The position numbers and the translations under genes were made by a program. 64,000 bases of DNA. Origin: Protopterus annectens. Lineage: Eukaryota > Chordata > Ceratodontiformes > Protopteridae. The stretch covers positions 614,296,741 through 614,360,740 of the forward strand of contig NC_056748.1 of assembly GCF_019279795.1 (NCBI RefSeq), given 5' to 3'. Below, in pieces: positions 1 through 9,939 of this stretch (the stretch's first letter is position 1; every line of letters begins with the position of its first letter). The notes under the pieces were generated by a model. That model saw only the letters and a program-made list of their open reading frames with translations. It did not search any database and was not told the DNA's origin.

Positions 1-60
1 ATATATATATATATATATATATATATGCCTGTATGTAATGCATGTATATATGCCTGTATG
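1..60. repeat. (AT)n and TATG-rich simple repeat
   Basis: An uninterrupted AT dinucleotide run covers the first 26 bases and is followed by TGTATG-rich low-complexity sequence. It may continue beyond the window. It carries no gene. Confidence 0.9.
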
Positions 61-299
61 TATGTATGTACCTCTCTATCTGTATCGTTGTAACTGTTCA
101 GTATGTAGTACAAAACTAGTCTGAAATCATTCTGTACTGATTTCAAAGTCAGGTTTAATTACAGAGGCAAAAGAACAAAATAAAATATTCTTCCCTTCAT
201 CTTAGGCAGACACCCAATCAAACAACCTCCAAACATAGCACATGCAACACATAGTACACAAAGCTGATGTGCTAAACAGTCACAGGCCAGAAGGAGAAA

Positions 300-852
300 C
301 AACATGCCTGATACAGTTGTAATAGGTGACTCCATAGCGAGACACACTGCTGTCCCGCACACCAGACTGAACAAGGGAAAGGGTATAGTAAGCTGCCTGT
401 AGGCTGCCACAATACGCTACATAGCACAAGTATGCAGGTCACCCCAAAGCAAGTAGAAATATGATACAGTCATAGTCCATGCTGGTGTGAATGACCTGAG
501 ATGTACCTCCCCGGACTACATGAAAAGAGACATAGATGAGCTCTCTGATTATGTAGTCCAGGCCAGTATGACACTGACTGTTTGCAGCATCCTACCCTCA
601 CCAAGAATGATGCCACAGTACAAACATGGAATGATCAGTTATAACAAGTGGCACAATTACTGGTGTCATTCCAAGGGGATCCAATGTCTGTCTGCTTGGG
701 ATGTCATGCTTGACAAGCCACGCAGCTGTTCCAGGGATGGCTTGCACCTGTTACCCCTGGGCGTATGGATATTGGATAAGGCTTTTGCCACCTCCATAGA
801 GCCTTTCGTAGGCAAGGCTGAAAAGACTAACCCACCACCCTACAAAACATAA
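300..852 (+). pseudogene. CR1 ORF1 esterase-like domain, decayed
   Basis: CR1 ORF1 proteins commonly carry an SGNH (GDSL-like) hydrolase domain thought to act on lipids or on RNP assembly. The block I motif GDSIARH is at 327-347. After a stop and a frame change, block III-like sequence appears as YDTVIVHAGVNDL. The end of the domain has NYWC...GIQCLSAWD followed by SRDGLHLLPLG, which supplies the catalytic Asp-x-x-His (D and H of RDGLHL). The open stretch 487-852 (121 codons) covers the second half. The frame is broken near 400, so this is a remnant. Confidence 0.75.
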
Positions 853-1255
853 GTGAAAAGAAACATAAGGGTAATGCTGACCAGTGCCAGATGTGTAAAC
901 CCCAATATGCATGCTCCCGAGGCCATCCCCAGTATGGAGAACATCGATGTCTGTGCAGTGACAGAAACCTGCTGCAAGCCTCCTGACAGCACACCAGCAC
1001 TACCAGGTTATACCACATATCATGCTTCATGGCCCCAAAACCTGGAACAAAACATAAAAGGAGGGTGAGTATCCATATTCAGCACAGACACCCATACGTC
1101 CAGGTAACTGACAATGCACAAGGCATTAGTGTCCACCCATGTGCAACTAATCGTAGGCAAGACTGCTGTACAGTCTGTAGCATGCTACAGACCACACTCT
1201 CACACACAGGAACCCCACCCAGCTGTCCTGAAGACACTGGACAGTATGAATGCCC
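853..1255 (+). pseudogene. CR1 ORF2 endonuclease N-terminus, decayed
   Basis: This is the start of the apurinic-endonuclease-like (APE) domain that nicks target DNA for CR1. Recognisable blocks are NIRVMLTSAR, then MENIDVCAVTET and PALPGYTTYHA. The same blocks occur at 8004-8230 on the minus strand (MENINICAVTDAW, PALPGYTSYHA). A frame change near 1035 is followed by IHIQHRHPYVQV, matching the next endonuclease block of the other copy. The sequence then jumps to the distal RT ORF. The catalytic His/Asp region of the domain is absent. Confidence 0.75.
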
Positions 1256-1985
1256 CACCAAATACCAAACAAGGTACTCACAAATTACCACATAGGTGGT
1301 AAACCATTATGTATGGAAGGAGTAATCAGGGACCTAGGGACACAAGTGGACAGTAACCTGTTATGTGACACTCACATTGCCAATGTGGCTAGGAAGACTG
1401 TCTACAATGGACACTGTATCATGAAAGGATTCACATCTACGTCAACAGAGGTCATTGTGCCCCTATACTGTTCTCTTATCACACCCATAATCTAGTACAA
1501 TGCCTCATATGGGATGTACCTTACCTGACACCTGCAGCAGTTAGAAAGACCTCAAAGGTACCTCACCAAGAGGATAAAGGGTCTCAAATATATGTCATAT
1601 GCTGCCTGGCTGTAGACACCCCAGCTGAATGCAGTCACATACTGCCTACACAGAGGCATTGCATGCCTGTTGTACAAGGCCATGTCCAACACAGGAGTAA
1701 TGGACATGCTCCACCCCAGAAAACTCAAAGCCATCGGAGCTGTGAGAGTGAGAGTGTGAGAGTGAGTGTCAACCTCAACACATAATGAAATAGGATATGC
1801 TGGAGGGACAGATACATAACCCAGAAGCTCCCCACACCCTGGGACAGAATCCCACTCCATGTTAGGCAGAGCCCCTCACTGACACTCTTCAACAGGAATC
1901 TTGCCAAGTGGATGGATGATCGTAGAGTTACACTGGGGGTCTCCACTGTGTCACATCCAGACAGAGGCACAGAAAAGCAAATCAT
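1256..1985 (+). pseudogene. CR1 ORF2 C-terminal part, decayed
   Basis: Residues such as YHIGG, VIRDLGTQVDSNL, IMKGFTSTS and VPLYCSLI match the post-catalytic thumb/C-terminal part of the minus-strand CR1 ORF at 5410-7035 almost word for word. The first open stretch ends at a TAG at 1493. The rest continues in shifted frames to about 1985, where both copies end in a DRGT-like motif. It encodes nothing intact. It is joined directly to endonuclease sequence, so the RT core is missing. Confidence 0.8.
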
Positions 1986-2098
1986 AAATGGCCATAATAT
2001 TCACATAGCAAGGGGTGGCAAAAGCCACACACACTCTGGCTAGGCTAACAAATGCCCTAGGGTGGATAGCCTAGTATGAACCTATGAACCTATGAAGA

Positions 2099-3930
2099 TA
2101 CAAATTGTACAGGACACTAAGGATAATCCCAAGGCTTCCACAACTGATGGTAGGAACCGTGTTGGGAATTCACAGATATGCTCTGAATCACACAAATATC
2201 ACAAACAACATACCAAACACACACACATATTGCCAACATACATCCTGACAGGTGCAGTGCAAACCAGCCTCCGCCCCCCCCCCAGAATGCAAAATATCTA
2301 TCCCAGCAGACTGCTGGCCCCCTGACATTGCAGATGCTGAGGTAATAGCCAGCATCTACAAAGCAAAACACACAGCAGCAATGGTATGAGATGGTGTCCT
2401 GGGCTGAGTCCAACATGGACTCCAAGACGAATGGAATGCCAAATCACACTACTGCTCAATGTCAGCCTTACCACAGGATATGTACCCAAAGAGCAGCATA
2501 CAACAACAGTGGTCCTTCTCAACAAAGGTGTTGCCTGAATGGATACTGAAAACTACCACCCCAGAATCCTGAGAAGCTCGGTCTGCACAGCTATGGAAAG
2601 GATCAGCATGTACCGCAGACATAAAGATATTGGGGACCTACTGACTCCGGACCCTACCCAGTGTGGCTTTCTTAAGTGCAGATCCTGCCCCTAAACATGT
2701 TTGACTCATTTGAAACAGTCATTAAGGTCATTGATGAGGGCAATGTGGTCCACACAGCATAGATGGACCTTGCAAAGGCTTCTATACAATACCCTATGTG
2801 TTCATTATAGATATGCTCACCAGCTTAAATATAAACCCCTATGTCAGTAGAGGGGTTGCAAACCAGACCAAGGACAGAACAGACATGGTCAGACATGTTG
2901 CAGCCATGTCAGTCTACAAACCAGATATAACTGGCATCCCACAAGGCTTGGTCCTGGGATCTCCCTCGTCTGGTATATATGTCCCATAGGTACAGGCCAA
3001 CATGGAAGGACTGTGTCTGAACATGTTTGCAGAGGACTACAAATTGCTCACCATATATGACCCTCCAGCTGACACAAGCATCCCGCAAAAGAGCCACATA
3101 GAAGCAGACAACTGGTGCCATAGCCATGTCAGCAAGCTAATTGCAGAAAACTGTATAGTCAACCCCCGTGGATATACAGTAAGTGCCCACCAATTACCAC
3201 ATAGGTGTTAACCCATTACGTACTTAACATGTAATGAGAGACCTGGGGACACAAGGTGATAGATATCCTGCATTGGACAAACATGTGGCTGTAGTGTTCA
3301 CAGAAACATACCATATACCCACCTAATCATGAAGGTTGTCAGATCTAGATAAGGGGAGGTCATTGTGGCTCTTCAGTCATCCTTTATCATAGTTACAATT
3401 GACTATAATAGCCCCTGTGGGATGTACCTCAGCAGACACCTCCATCAACTGTAAAGTCCCCAACAGTACCTCACCAGGAGTATCAAAGTGCTTGCACAGA
3501 TACCATGTGTTGCCTGATTAAACAAACTGCAGCTACACACACTGCCATACTGCCCACCCAGAGGCAAGCTGTGCCTGATGTATAAAGTCATGTCCAAGCT
3601 GGTATCAGTAAACATGCTGCACCTTGTACAATCTGAATGGCAGTGAGCTATGCACATGAGAGACCTGAACCCCAGCACTGACTTACATAGGACAAGCTGT
3701 ACTGCATGATCCATAACACAGAAGCCACCCCCACCCATGAGTAAACTCCCAGTACAGGCTATCCACAGAGTCACTCATCAATTTTCCTCAAGAGGAATCT
3801 TGATGAGTGGATGGGAGATGGTAGCTTTACCCTGGGTATCACTGTTATGTCACAGGTAGACAGAGGCACAGTATACTAACCATGACATATGTCATGGCAA
3901 ACTCCACTTACAATGTGTGTCGAAGGACAA
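2099..3930 (+). mobile_element. CR1 LINE copy 2, RT part only, decayed
   Basis: This second + strand CR1 copy directly follows the tail of copy 1 and begins in the endonuclease/RT linker (QDTKDNPKA near 2106). It runs through the RT domain: SLTTGYVPK, AMERI, CGFLKCRSC, a degraded catalytic box FAEDYKL near 3027-3050 where other copies have YADD, then HIGV and the C-terminal region. Stops and frameshifts occur every 100-300 bp. Longest remnants are 2798-2989 and 3002-3211. The end is blurred: it passes into AT- and GT-rich sequence before the tandem repeat at 3954. It is 5'-truncated. Confidence 0.8.
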
Positions 3931-3953
3931 ACACACTCTCCAACTAGCACAGT

Positions 3954-4600
3954 TAGGTAGGGGTTTGAATCCTGCAAATGCTCGGTGTGTGTGAGTGGGG
4001 TTGGTGTGTGTGCAAGTCTGTGGGAGGGAAATGTCCCTTTTGGCAACTGGGAAAACACACTACAGGAAGCACATTCCCCTTTCTAAACACTGATGATGTC
4101 AGCACCCTATAAGTACAGCAGGAGAAGGGAAATCTCCCAGTAATGCGAACAGCACGCTCTGCTAATGCGTCCATCTCAAGTGTCATAACATAGGGGTTTG
4201 AATCCTGCAAATGCTCAGTGTGAGTGGAGTTGGTGTGTGTGCAAGTCTGTGTGAGAGAAATGTCCCTTTCGGCAACTAGGAGAACAGACTACAGGATGCA
4301 CATTACCCTTTCTAAACACTGATGATGCCAGCACCCTATAAGTACAACAGGAGAAGGGAAACCTCCCAGTAATGCGAATAGCGCGCTCCGCTAATGCATC
4401 TGTCTCGAGTGTCATAACATAGTTAGGTAGGGGTTTGAATTCTGCAAATGCTCAGTGTGTGTGTGAGTGGGGTTGGTGTGTGTTTAAGTCTGTGTGAGGG
4501 AAATGTCCCTTTTGGCAACTGGGAAAACACAATACAGGATGCACATTCCCCTTTCTAAACACTGATGATGTCAGCACCCTACAAGTACAGCAGGAGAAGG
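3954..4600 (+). repeat. 235-bp tandem repeat, about 2.7 copies, with tRNA-like boxes
   Basis: Three successive units start with GGGGTTTGAATCCTGC-like sequence at 3960, 4193 and 4430 (spacings 233 and 237 bp). Each unit has a GT-rich stretch, then GGGAAATGTCCCTTT-like sequence, TTTCTAAACACTGATGATG and AGTACAGCAGGAGAAGG. The last copy stops near 4600 at a CR1 fragment. GGTTTGAATCC resembles a pol III B box, and AGCGCGCTCCGCTAATGC lies about 60 bp upstream of it, so the unit may derive from a tRNA-type SINE. That origin is inference. Confidence 0.8.
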
Positions 4601-5280
4601 TATGTGGCATGGACAATGACTGAGTCATATGTGTCCATGCCTCTGACTGGCCTGTATGCTTGTGTTATGTGGTGGACCATAGTGCCCCACGGGCATATCA
4701 CTGTGACCTTCACCTTGTCCAGCCTGGTGAGCGTGACCACACTGTGCTGGACAATAAAGGTAGCTAACACAACTGTGGCAGGTGTGTTGTCTAGCCGTAC
4801 AGGCTGTGAATGTTTGGCACACAGGATTTGTGTGCTATGTATTATGTGTGATGTGTTTAGGCATAACGTATGCCTGTGTGCCAGCTGCAGAGGTGTGTGC
4901 CGCTCAGGCAGGATGCTATTCTAAGGCTTTACGAATGGCCCAGTGTGCACACATGCTTGTATTGCTGTCAGTGTAGGTCTACATCAGACTGGTATTGTAG
5001 TCACTGTAGTATTGCATGCCACCTGACAGGTTATGCTAGTACTGGGTTCAGAGTGCTTAGTCCCCAGTTTGGCTATGTGGTTCCATCTCATACATGTGTT
5101 GTACGTCCATGTGTAGGGGAGAGGGTTGACTGTGTACATGTGGCAGCTGTGACATTGCCACATGACCCACATATTCCACAACTGTACCATAGAGGTGACT
5201 GACAACTGACCTTTGCACATGCTACCATAGTATTGTGATTGCCATGGTGATTAACAGCACATAGGGCCAATGGGGAACAA
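4601..5280 (-). mobile_element. CR1 LINE copy 3, 5' region and ORF1 start
   Basis: Minus-strand translation gives LDKVKVTVICPWG, then DSVIVHA (near 4615), collinear with LNKGKGIVSCL and DTVIVHAG of copy 1 (360-480). The region 4795-4925 matches the reverse complement of 200-290 (cysteine-rich frame CLAH..CVLC). This is therefore the 5' portion of a CR1 element, including part of the ORF1 esterase-like domain and probably its cysteine-rich N-terminus. It is broken by several stops. It ends at the tandem repeat on one side and abuts the tail of the next CR1 on the other. Confidence 0.65.
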
Positions 5281-5409
5281 GGTACATAGGTTCATAGGTT
5301 CATAGCTTCATACTAGGCTATCTGCCCTAGGGCATTTAAGAACCTAGCCAGAATGTGTTTGGCTGTCACCATCCATTGTAAATATATCTTGCCATGCCCT
5401 TTTCCGAGG

Positions 5410-7035
5410 TTAGTATACTGTGCCTCTGTCTAACAGTGACACAGAAGTGATACCCGGGGTAAACTGACAATGTCCCATCCACTCATCAAGATTCCTCTTG
5501 AAGAGAGTCAATGAGGGACTCTGCCTAACCTGGACTGGGATTTTATTCCAGAGTGAAGTGAGCCTCTGGGTTATGAATCTGTCCCTCCAGCATGTCCTAT
5601 TTATTTCAGTGCTAAGGTTCAGGTCTCTCAAACGTGTAGCCAGATGGGATTTGGATATTCTCAGATGCAGCATGCCCATTAATTCCGGGTTTGACATGGC
5701 ATTATACATTAGGCACAGATCGCCTCTGAACAGGCGGTATGCCACTGAGTAGAGCTGGGGTTTCTTTAACCGGTCAGCATATGGCATCTGTTTGAGCCCT
5801 TTGATCCTCTTGGTGAGGTACTTGTGGGGTCTTTCCAGTTGCTGCAGGTGTCTGGTAAGGTACATCCCAACAGGGGGATTGTACTCAATTATGGGCCTGA
5901 TGAGGGATGAGTAAAGAGGCACGATGTCCTCCCCTGATGTAGATGTGAATCCCTTCATGATGGGGTGGGCTATATACAATGCCTTTCTAACCACTTTGGC
6001 CACGTGGTTGTCAAATGAGAGATTGCTATCAACTTGGGCCCCCAGGTCCCTAATTACTTCTTCTGTACATAATGGAGTACCACCTATGTGGTACTTTGTG
6101 GGCACTTTGTTTTTGCCAAAGGGGAAGACTATGCACATTTTTGCATTCAGCTGGAGGCCATGGCTCTGGCACAAGTTGTCTGTTTCTATGAGGCCCCTTT
6201 GGAAGATGCTTGTGTCAGCTGGAGAGTCGATTATGGCGGCCAGTTTGCAGTCATCTGCATATTTGGTCAGCCACAGTCCTTCCGTGTTGGCCTGTACCTC
6301 CGATAAATATATACCAAACAAGAGAGGTCCCAGGACTGAGTCTTGTGGGACACCACTTGTATCTGGTTTGGAGTCTGGCATGGCTCCAGCAGTTCTAACC
6401 ATGTGGGTTCTGTCCTTGAGCCAGTGTGCAATCCATCTAGTGACATAGGGGCTCATATTTAAGCTGGTGAGCTTCTCTAGAATGCCCAAGTGGGGTATTG
6501 TTTTGAGGGCTTTTGCGAGGTCCAGGTAGGCTGTGTGGACCACCTTCCCCTCGTCAATGGCCTTGGTGACTGTTTCAAAGAAATCAACCAGGTTTGAGAG
6601 GCAGGATCTGCCCTTAACAAAGCCAAACTGGGTATGAACTAGTGTCTGTAGGTCCCCAATATCTATATTTATGTGGTCCATGATGATCCTTTCCATAGCT
6701 CTGCAGACCAAGCTAGTGTGGCTTATGGGGCGATAGTGTCCAGGATCCATTGAGGCACCACCTTTCTGTAGAGGGACCACTGTTGCTGTATGCCACACTT
6801 TGGACACATATCCTGTAGTAAGGCTGGGATTGAACAGTAGTTTTATGTTTGGTTGTAGCACATCTTGGAAGTCATGTAGGACACAGCCTGGGACACTGTC
6901 TGGTCCCATTGATGCAGTGTGTATTGCTTTGGAGAGGGCGGCTCTTACCTGAGCATCTGAGATGTCAGGGGGGGCAGCACTCTGCGGGGATACATATTTG
7001 CCCTTTCGGTGTGGAGGGGGGTGAGAAGTTTGCAC
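5410..7035 (-). CDS. CR1 ORF2 reverse transcriptase, partial, probably inactive
   Basis: 541 residues covering the RT part of CR1 ORF2, which copies the element's RNA at nicked target DNA. Visible RT blocks are HYRPIS (100-105), QFGFVKGRSC (137-146), LDLAKALKTI (171-180), GVPQDSVLGP (228-237), the catalytic YADD (259-262), and the distal IGG/VIRDLG region (about residue 335 onward). Two positions look damaged: family members have KAFD where this has KALK, and PQGS where this has PQDS. The first Met is internal to the real ORF2; the frame upstream is closed by a stop, so the endonuclease (7036-8230) is separated. It ends in LDRGT close to the 3' tail. Likely a recently active element now decaying. 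Confidence 0.85.
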   Translation of the reverse strand: MQTSHPPPHRKGKYVSPQSAAPPDISDAQVRAALSKAIHTASMGPDSVPGCVLHDFQDVLQPNIKLLFNPSLTTGYVSKVWHTATVVPLQKGGASMDPGHYRPISHTSLVCRAMERIIMDHINIDIGDLQTLVHTQFGFVKGRSCLSNLVDFFETVTKAIDEGKVVHTAYLDLAKALKTIPHLGILEKLTSLNMSPYVTRWIAHWLKDRTHMVRTAGAMPDSKPDTSGVPQDSVLGPLLFGIYLSEVQANTEGLWLTKYADDCKLAAIIDSPADTSIFQRGLIETDNLCQSHGLQLNAKMCIVFPFGKNKVPTKYHIGGTPLCTEEVIRDLGAQVDSNLSFDNHVAKVVRKALYIAHPIMKGFTSTSGEDIVPLYSSLIRPIIEYNPPVGMYLTRHLQQLERPHKYLTKRIKGLKQMPYADRLKKPQLYSVAYRLFRGDLCLMYNAMSNPELMGMLHLRISKSHLATRLRDLNLSTEINRTCWRDRFITQRLTSLWNKIPVQVRQSPSLTLFKRNLDEWMGHCQFTPGITSVSLLDRGTVY

Positions 7036-8230
7036 TGAACCTGTCAGCTAGAATGTTGGCAATGTCTGTGGGTTTGGTGTTTCTATTGACATTTTGGACT
7101 ACCTCTGAGCATATCTGGGAATCACCACCCAGGTTCCTAACATAACTAAAGAAAGCCTTGTGATTATCCTTAGTGTCCTGTGCAATTTCTCTCGAAGCTG
7201 GCCTTAGACAATGTTATGAGTGCCTGTAGTTATTTGCTAATACTGATCAGTGATGACTTCCCTTTTTGGGATTTTGCTGTATCATTTAGTAGCTTCCTCC
7301 TTCTATTGTGTAGTTTGTTTATGGCTGGGGTCCACCAGACAGGACATCTGCCTTTGGAGGATTCGGTCTTGGTTTTATTCAGGACCACATGACCCATGCA
7401 TTCCTGAAGCCATCCATAGAATGCGTTTATAGAGGAATCTGTGGTCTGGTCTGTAGTTTCCACAGGCCCGGGGGCTTTGAAGGTTTCCACCTCAGTTTTG
7501 AGGAGTGTGAATTTGCTTTAGAGAAGTTGTTCACTGTGGTGTTCTGGGCAGGGGGTGGGGTCGGGATGTGAATATCCAGTGAGATTAGTTCATGGTCCGA
7601 TCTTACCAGTGAGGGATACACTTCTGGTCTGGAGCATAGAGTCCCCATGTTGGTGATGATCAGGTCCAGTATGTTTCACCTTCTTGTGGGAGTGGTAACA
7701 AGTTGTTCCATAGCATTTGAGCTCATATATTCTAGGAATCTTTGGCCTAGGGTGTTGGAGCTAGAGTCATGCTCCCTGTCCATGTTTGGGTAGTTGACAT
7801 CACCCAATATAATGGTGTTTGGAGAGACCTTCATATTTCCACTGTTCACAGGATGGCCGAGTGCAGTTCTTGGGTTTGGGAGGGTGGTCTGTAGCAGGCT
7901 ATAACCTGGAAGGCAGTTTCACCCATTGTTAGTTGCACATGGATAGTCTCTGATGCTTGGTGCTTTGCCACCTACCTGGAGGTGTGGGTATCTTTGATGA
8001 CTATCAATACTCCCCCTCCATTTGTGGTTCTTCCAAGTTTTGGGGCTGAAAAGCGTGGTATGAGGTATAACCTGGTAGTGCTGGGGTGCTCTCGGTAGCC
8101 CTAAACCAGGCATCTGTTACTGCACAGATATTGATGTTCTCCATGCCAAGGAGAGTTTTGGGTGCATTCATCTTGAGGTGTAGACTTCTGGCATTGGGTA
8201 GCATTACTCTTAGTTTCTTATCCCTTGTGA
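7036..8230 (-). pseudogene. CR1 ORF2 endonuclease and linker, frameshifted
   Basis: This is the N-terminal half of ORF2 of the same element. Reading on the minus strand: MLPNARSLHLKMNAP and MENINICAVTDAW (8204-8100), PALPGYTSYHAF, a GGVLI-like block near 8010, then SDHELISLDIHIP (about 7570, carrying the terminal Ser-Asp-His of the APE fold), PVWWTPAINKLHNRRRKL (about 7330) and NHKAFFSYVRNLGG (about 7160). At least three frame changes or stops separate the pieces, so no intact endonuclease is made. Confidence 0.8.
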
Positions 8231-8355
8231 TACCTATGAAGGTGGGTTTGTCATTTGAGCCTTGCCTAACATAGGCACTATGGGGGTAGCAAGAGCCTTT
8301 GCCAATATCTGAAAGCCCAGGGGTGACAGGTGCAAGCCGTCCCTAGCGAAGCAGG

Positions 8356-8880
8356 TGGTTCAACAGAAGATGAATATGTGAGGGTGTAGTGCCTGTGATT
8401 AGTTAGCAGTAGCATATATGACTGCTCACATGGACAAATGCCAGGTAAGTCATATGCAATGTGTCACAGGCAACATACATGTGAACAGGACAAACAGTGA
8501 CATTCTGTCAAGTGAGACATGGACATACATATAGTAAGCTATGCAGATGTCACTAGGAGTCCACAGAAGCTCTGTAACTATGCATTGCAGGTGGGATCAG
8601 TATTCCAGGGTAATTGCAAGCAAACATGCATGCAAACAAAGCTACAGTAAGCAGGGCTGCATGTAGTCCATTGTACAACAAACAAGCTGTACCACTTTCA
8701 GTAGGTAACACTGCACATATGCAGGCACTATGCACATGTACATGGAAATACACAGGTCAGATGGCTAGGGTCCAGTCTCAGCGCACACAAGTGTACAGAC
8801 CATGTACTGTCAGGATGTACAATAACTGGATGGAAACCCATGTGCTCATACCTACAGTAATACACATGTCAAATAACAGA
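8356..8880. other. No recognisable feature
   Basis: This lies between the 5' truncation of the 5282-8355 CR1 and a CR1 endonuclease scrap at 8881. I see short frames on both strands but no family motif, tRNA-like box or repeat. Confidence 0.5.
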
Positions 8881-9240
8881 CACTGAGCCTTCACTCAGTG
8901 GTTCCATACGTAGTAGGATGTGTGCTACCTGGCCTGCCACCACAGTATCCCTGACATGTATGGGGACTCTCCCTCCTGTGACAGTTAGTTTTGTGTGTTG
9001 GGGCTGTCTAGCATGATATGAGATGTGAGCTTGCAGTGCTAGAGTGCTCCTGTGTGTCCTGTACCAGTCGTGTAGTACTGCACACATATCAACATCCTCA
9101 AATATCCGCATTGCAGAGTCCAGTGTGGGCAACATGCCACTTGCAGTTTACATGCCCATCATTGCGTATTAATACATTCAGTACCTTATCCCCTGTGCTA
9201 CCTATGTATGTAGCCTTCTGTTGACATCCTTACCACCAGT
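8881..9240 (-). mobile_element. CR1 LINE copy 5, endonuclease N-terminal scrap
   Basis: Minus-strand reading gives EDVDMCAVLHDWYR and HISYHARQPQ, aligning with NINICAVTDAWFR and YTSYHAFQPQ of the longer CR1. Upstream, STGDKVLNVLI corresponds to ITRDKKLRVML of the same copy. Only the ORF1/ORF2 junction and the first endonuclease blocks remain. The divergence is larger than in other copies, which suggests an older or different CR1 subfamily. Confidence 0.7.
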
Positions 9241-9939
9241 ATGCCAACATGTACAGATGATACACTATGGTACCATGGGTGTAGACAACAGTACATGACA
9301 ATCACACCCTTACTGCATCAGGCATGCTGTGATATACCCACAATTATTCCAGCACACAGTACTGTTAACAACATGATACTATTACTACACGTCTATGTAG
9401 TCACCCTGTGCATCAGCAACATGTTAACCTGTACCTGCACTGATGTTACAGATTGCAGGAGGTGGCACAGTTTCATTATATGCACAGGGTGTGAACTTGG
9501 TATGCCTGAGTCAGCCACCGATACCACCGATTGACATGTATGTGTATGTGTGTTGGTGAGGGACAGCAGTACAAGGTGGGGCAATGTTGATGCAGTGTGT
9601 GCATCACGGTAGCCCTAGGTGTTGTCAATTTGCATGTGTGTATGGATGCACACAGTTCCACCTCATGGCTGCTATATACTGGTGTTTGTGGACAGCCACA
9701 GACTGTACCTGCCAGGTCATACAGATCAGTGTCTCTGGCCACGGACACGGTACCTGTGCCTTGCAGGGGTCCTACGGACCGTATCCGGTACAAACCCAGA
9801 CTGGGTACTGTCATCAAAAGCAGGTGTTCGTTGACTGGACACAGATCCCTGTCAGGCCTGGCCAGAGCCACGTGCACGTGGTCTCCTGGGGCGGTCTGAT
9901 GACAGTACAGACCCAGCATTGCTGGGGCTGCTGCTGGCA
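9241..9939. other. Unassigned stretch downstream of Myb-like gene A
   Basis: No family motif is visible. A minus-strand frame of 162 codons (9476-9964) overlaps the end of Myb-like gene A in another frame and has no recognisable domain. The stretch could be 3' untranslated sequence of gene A's transposon. Confidence 0.4.

Larger units (their letters stand above)
180..2098 (+). mobile_element. CR1 LINE copy 1, internally deleted
   Basis: This is a degraded CR1-type non-LTR retrotransposon. In order it holds an ORF1 with an SGNH-esterase-like domain, the start of the ORF2 endonuclease, then directly the C-terminal part of the reverse-transcriptase ORF. The 3' end has the tail seen on the other CR1 copies here: GGCTAGGCT, then TAGCCTAGTA, then repeats of TATGAACC ending near 2098. 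Against the longest copy in the window (5282-8355, minus), about 1.9 kb covering the rest of the endonuclease and the RT core is missing; the join is near 1255-1270. Stops and frameshifts break every ORF. The 5' limit is approximate and is set by similarity to 4601-5280. Confidence 0.85.
5282..8355 (-). mobile_element. CR1 LINE copy 4, longest copy in the window
   Basis: This 3.1-kb minus-strand CR1 runs from the end of ORF1 (RDGLHL near 8340) through the ORF2 endonuclease and RT to a 3' end of CATAGGTTCATAGGTTCATA at 5289 (reverse of the TATGAACC repeat). The tail GGCTAGGTT...TAGCCTAGTATGAA is the family signature. The RT frame 5410-7035 is open for 541 codons. The endonuclease half is split by stops. 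Upstream it stops at 8355 inside ORF1, so the copy is 5'-truncated. It is the best reference for the other CR1 pieces here. Confidence 0.9.

Noticed and set aside
3954..4600. Possible CRISPR-like array
   Set aside because: Units are 235 bp, contiguous and lack spacers; the setting is vertebrate.
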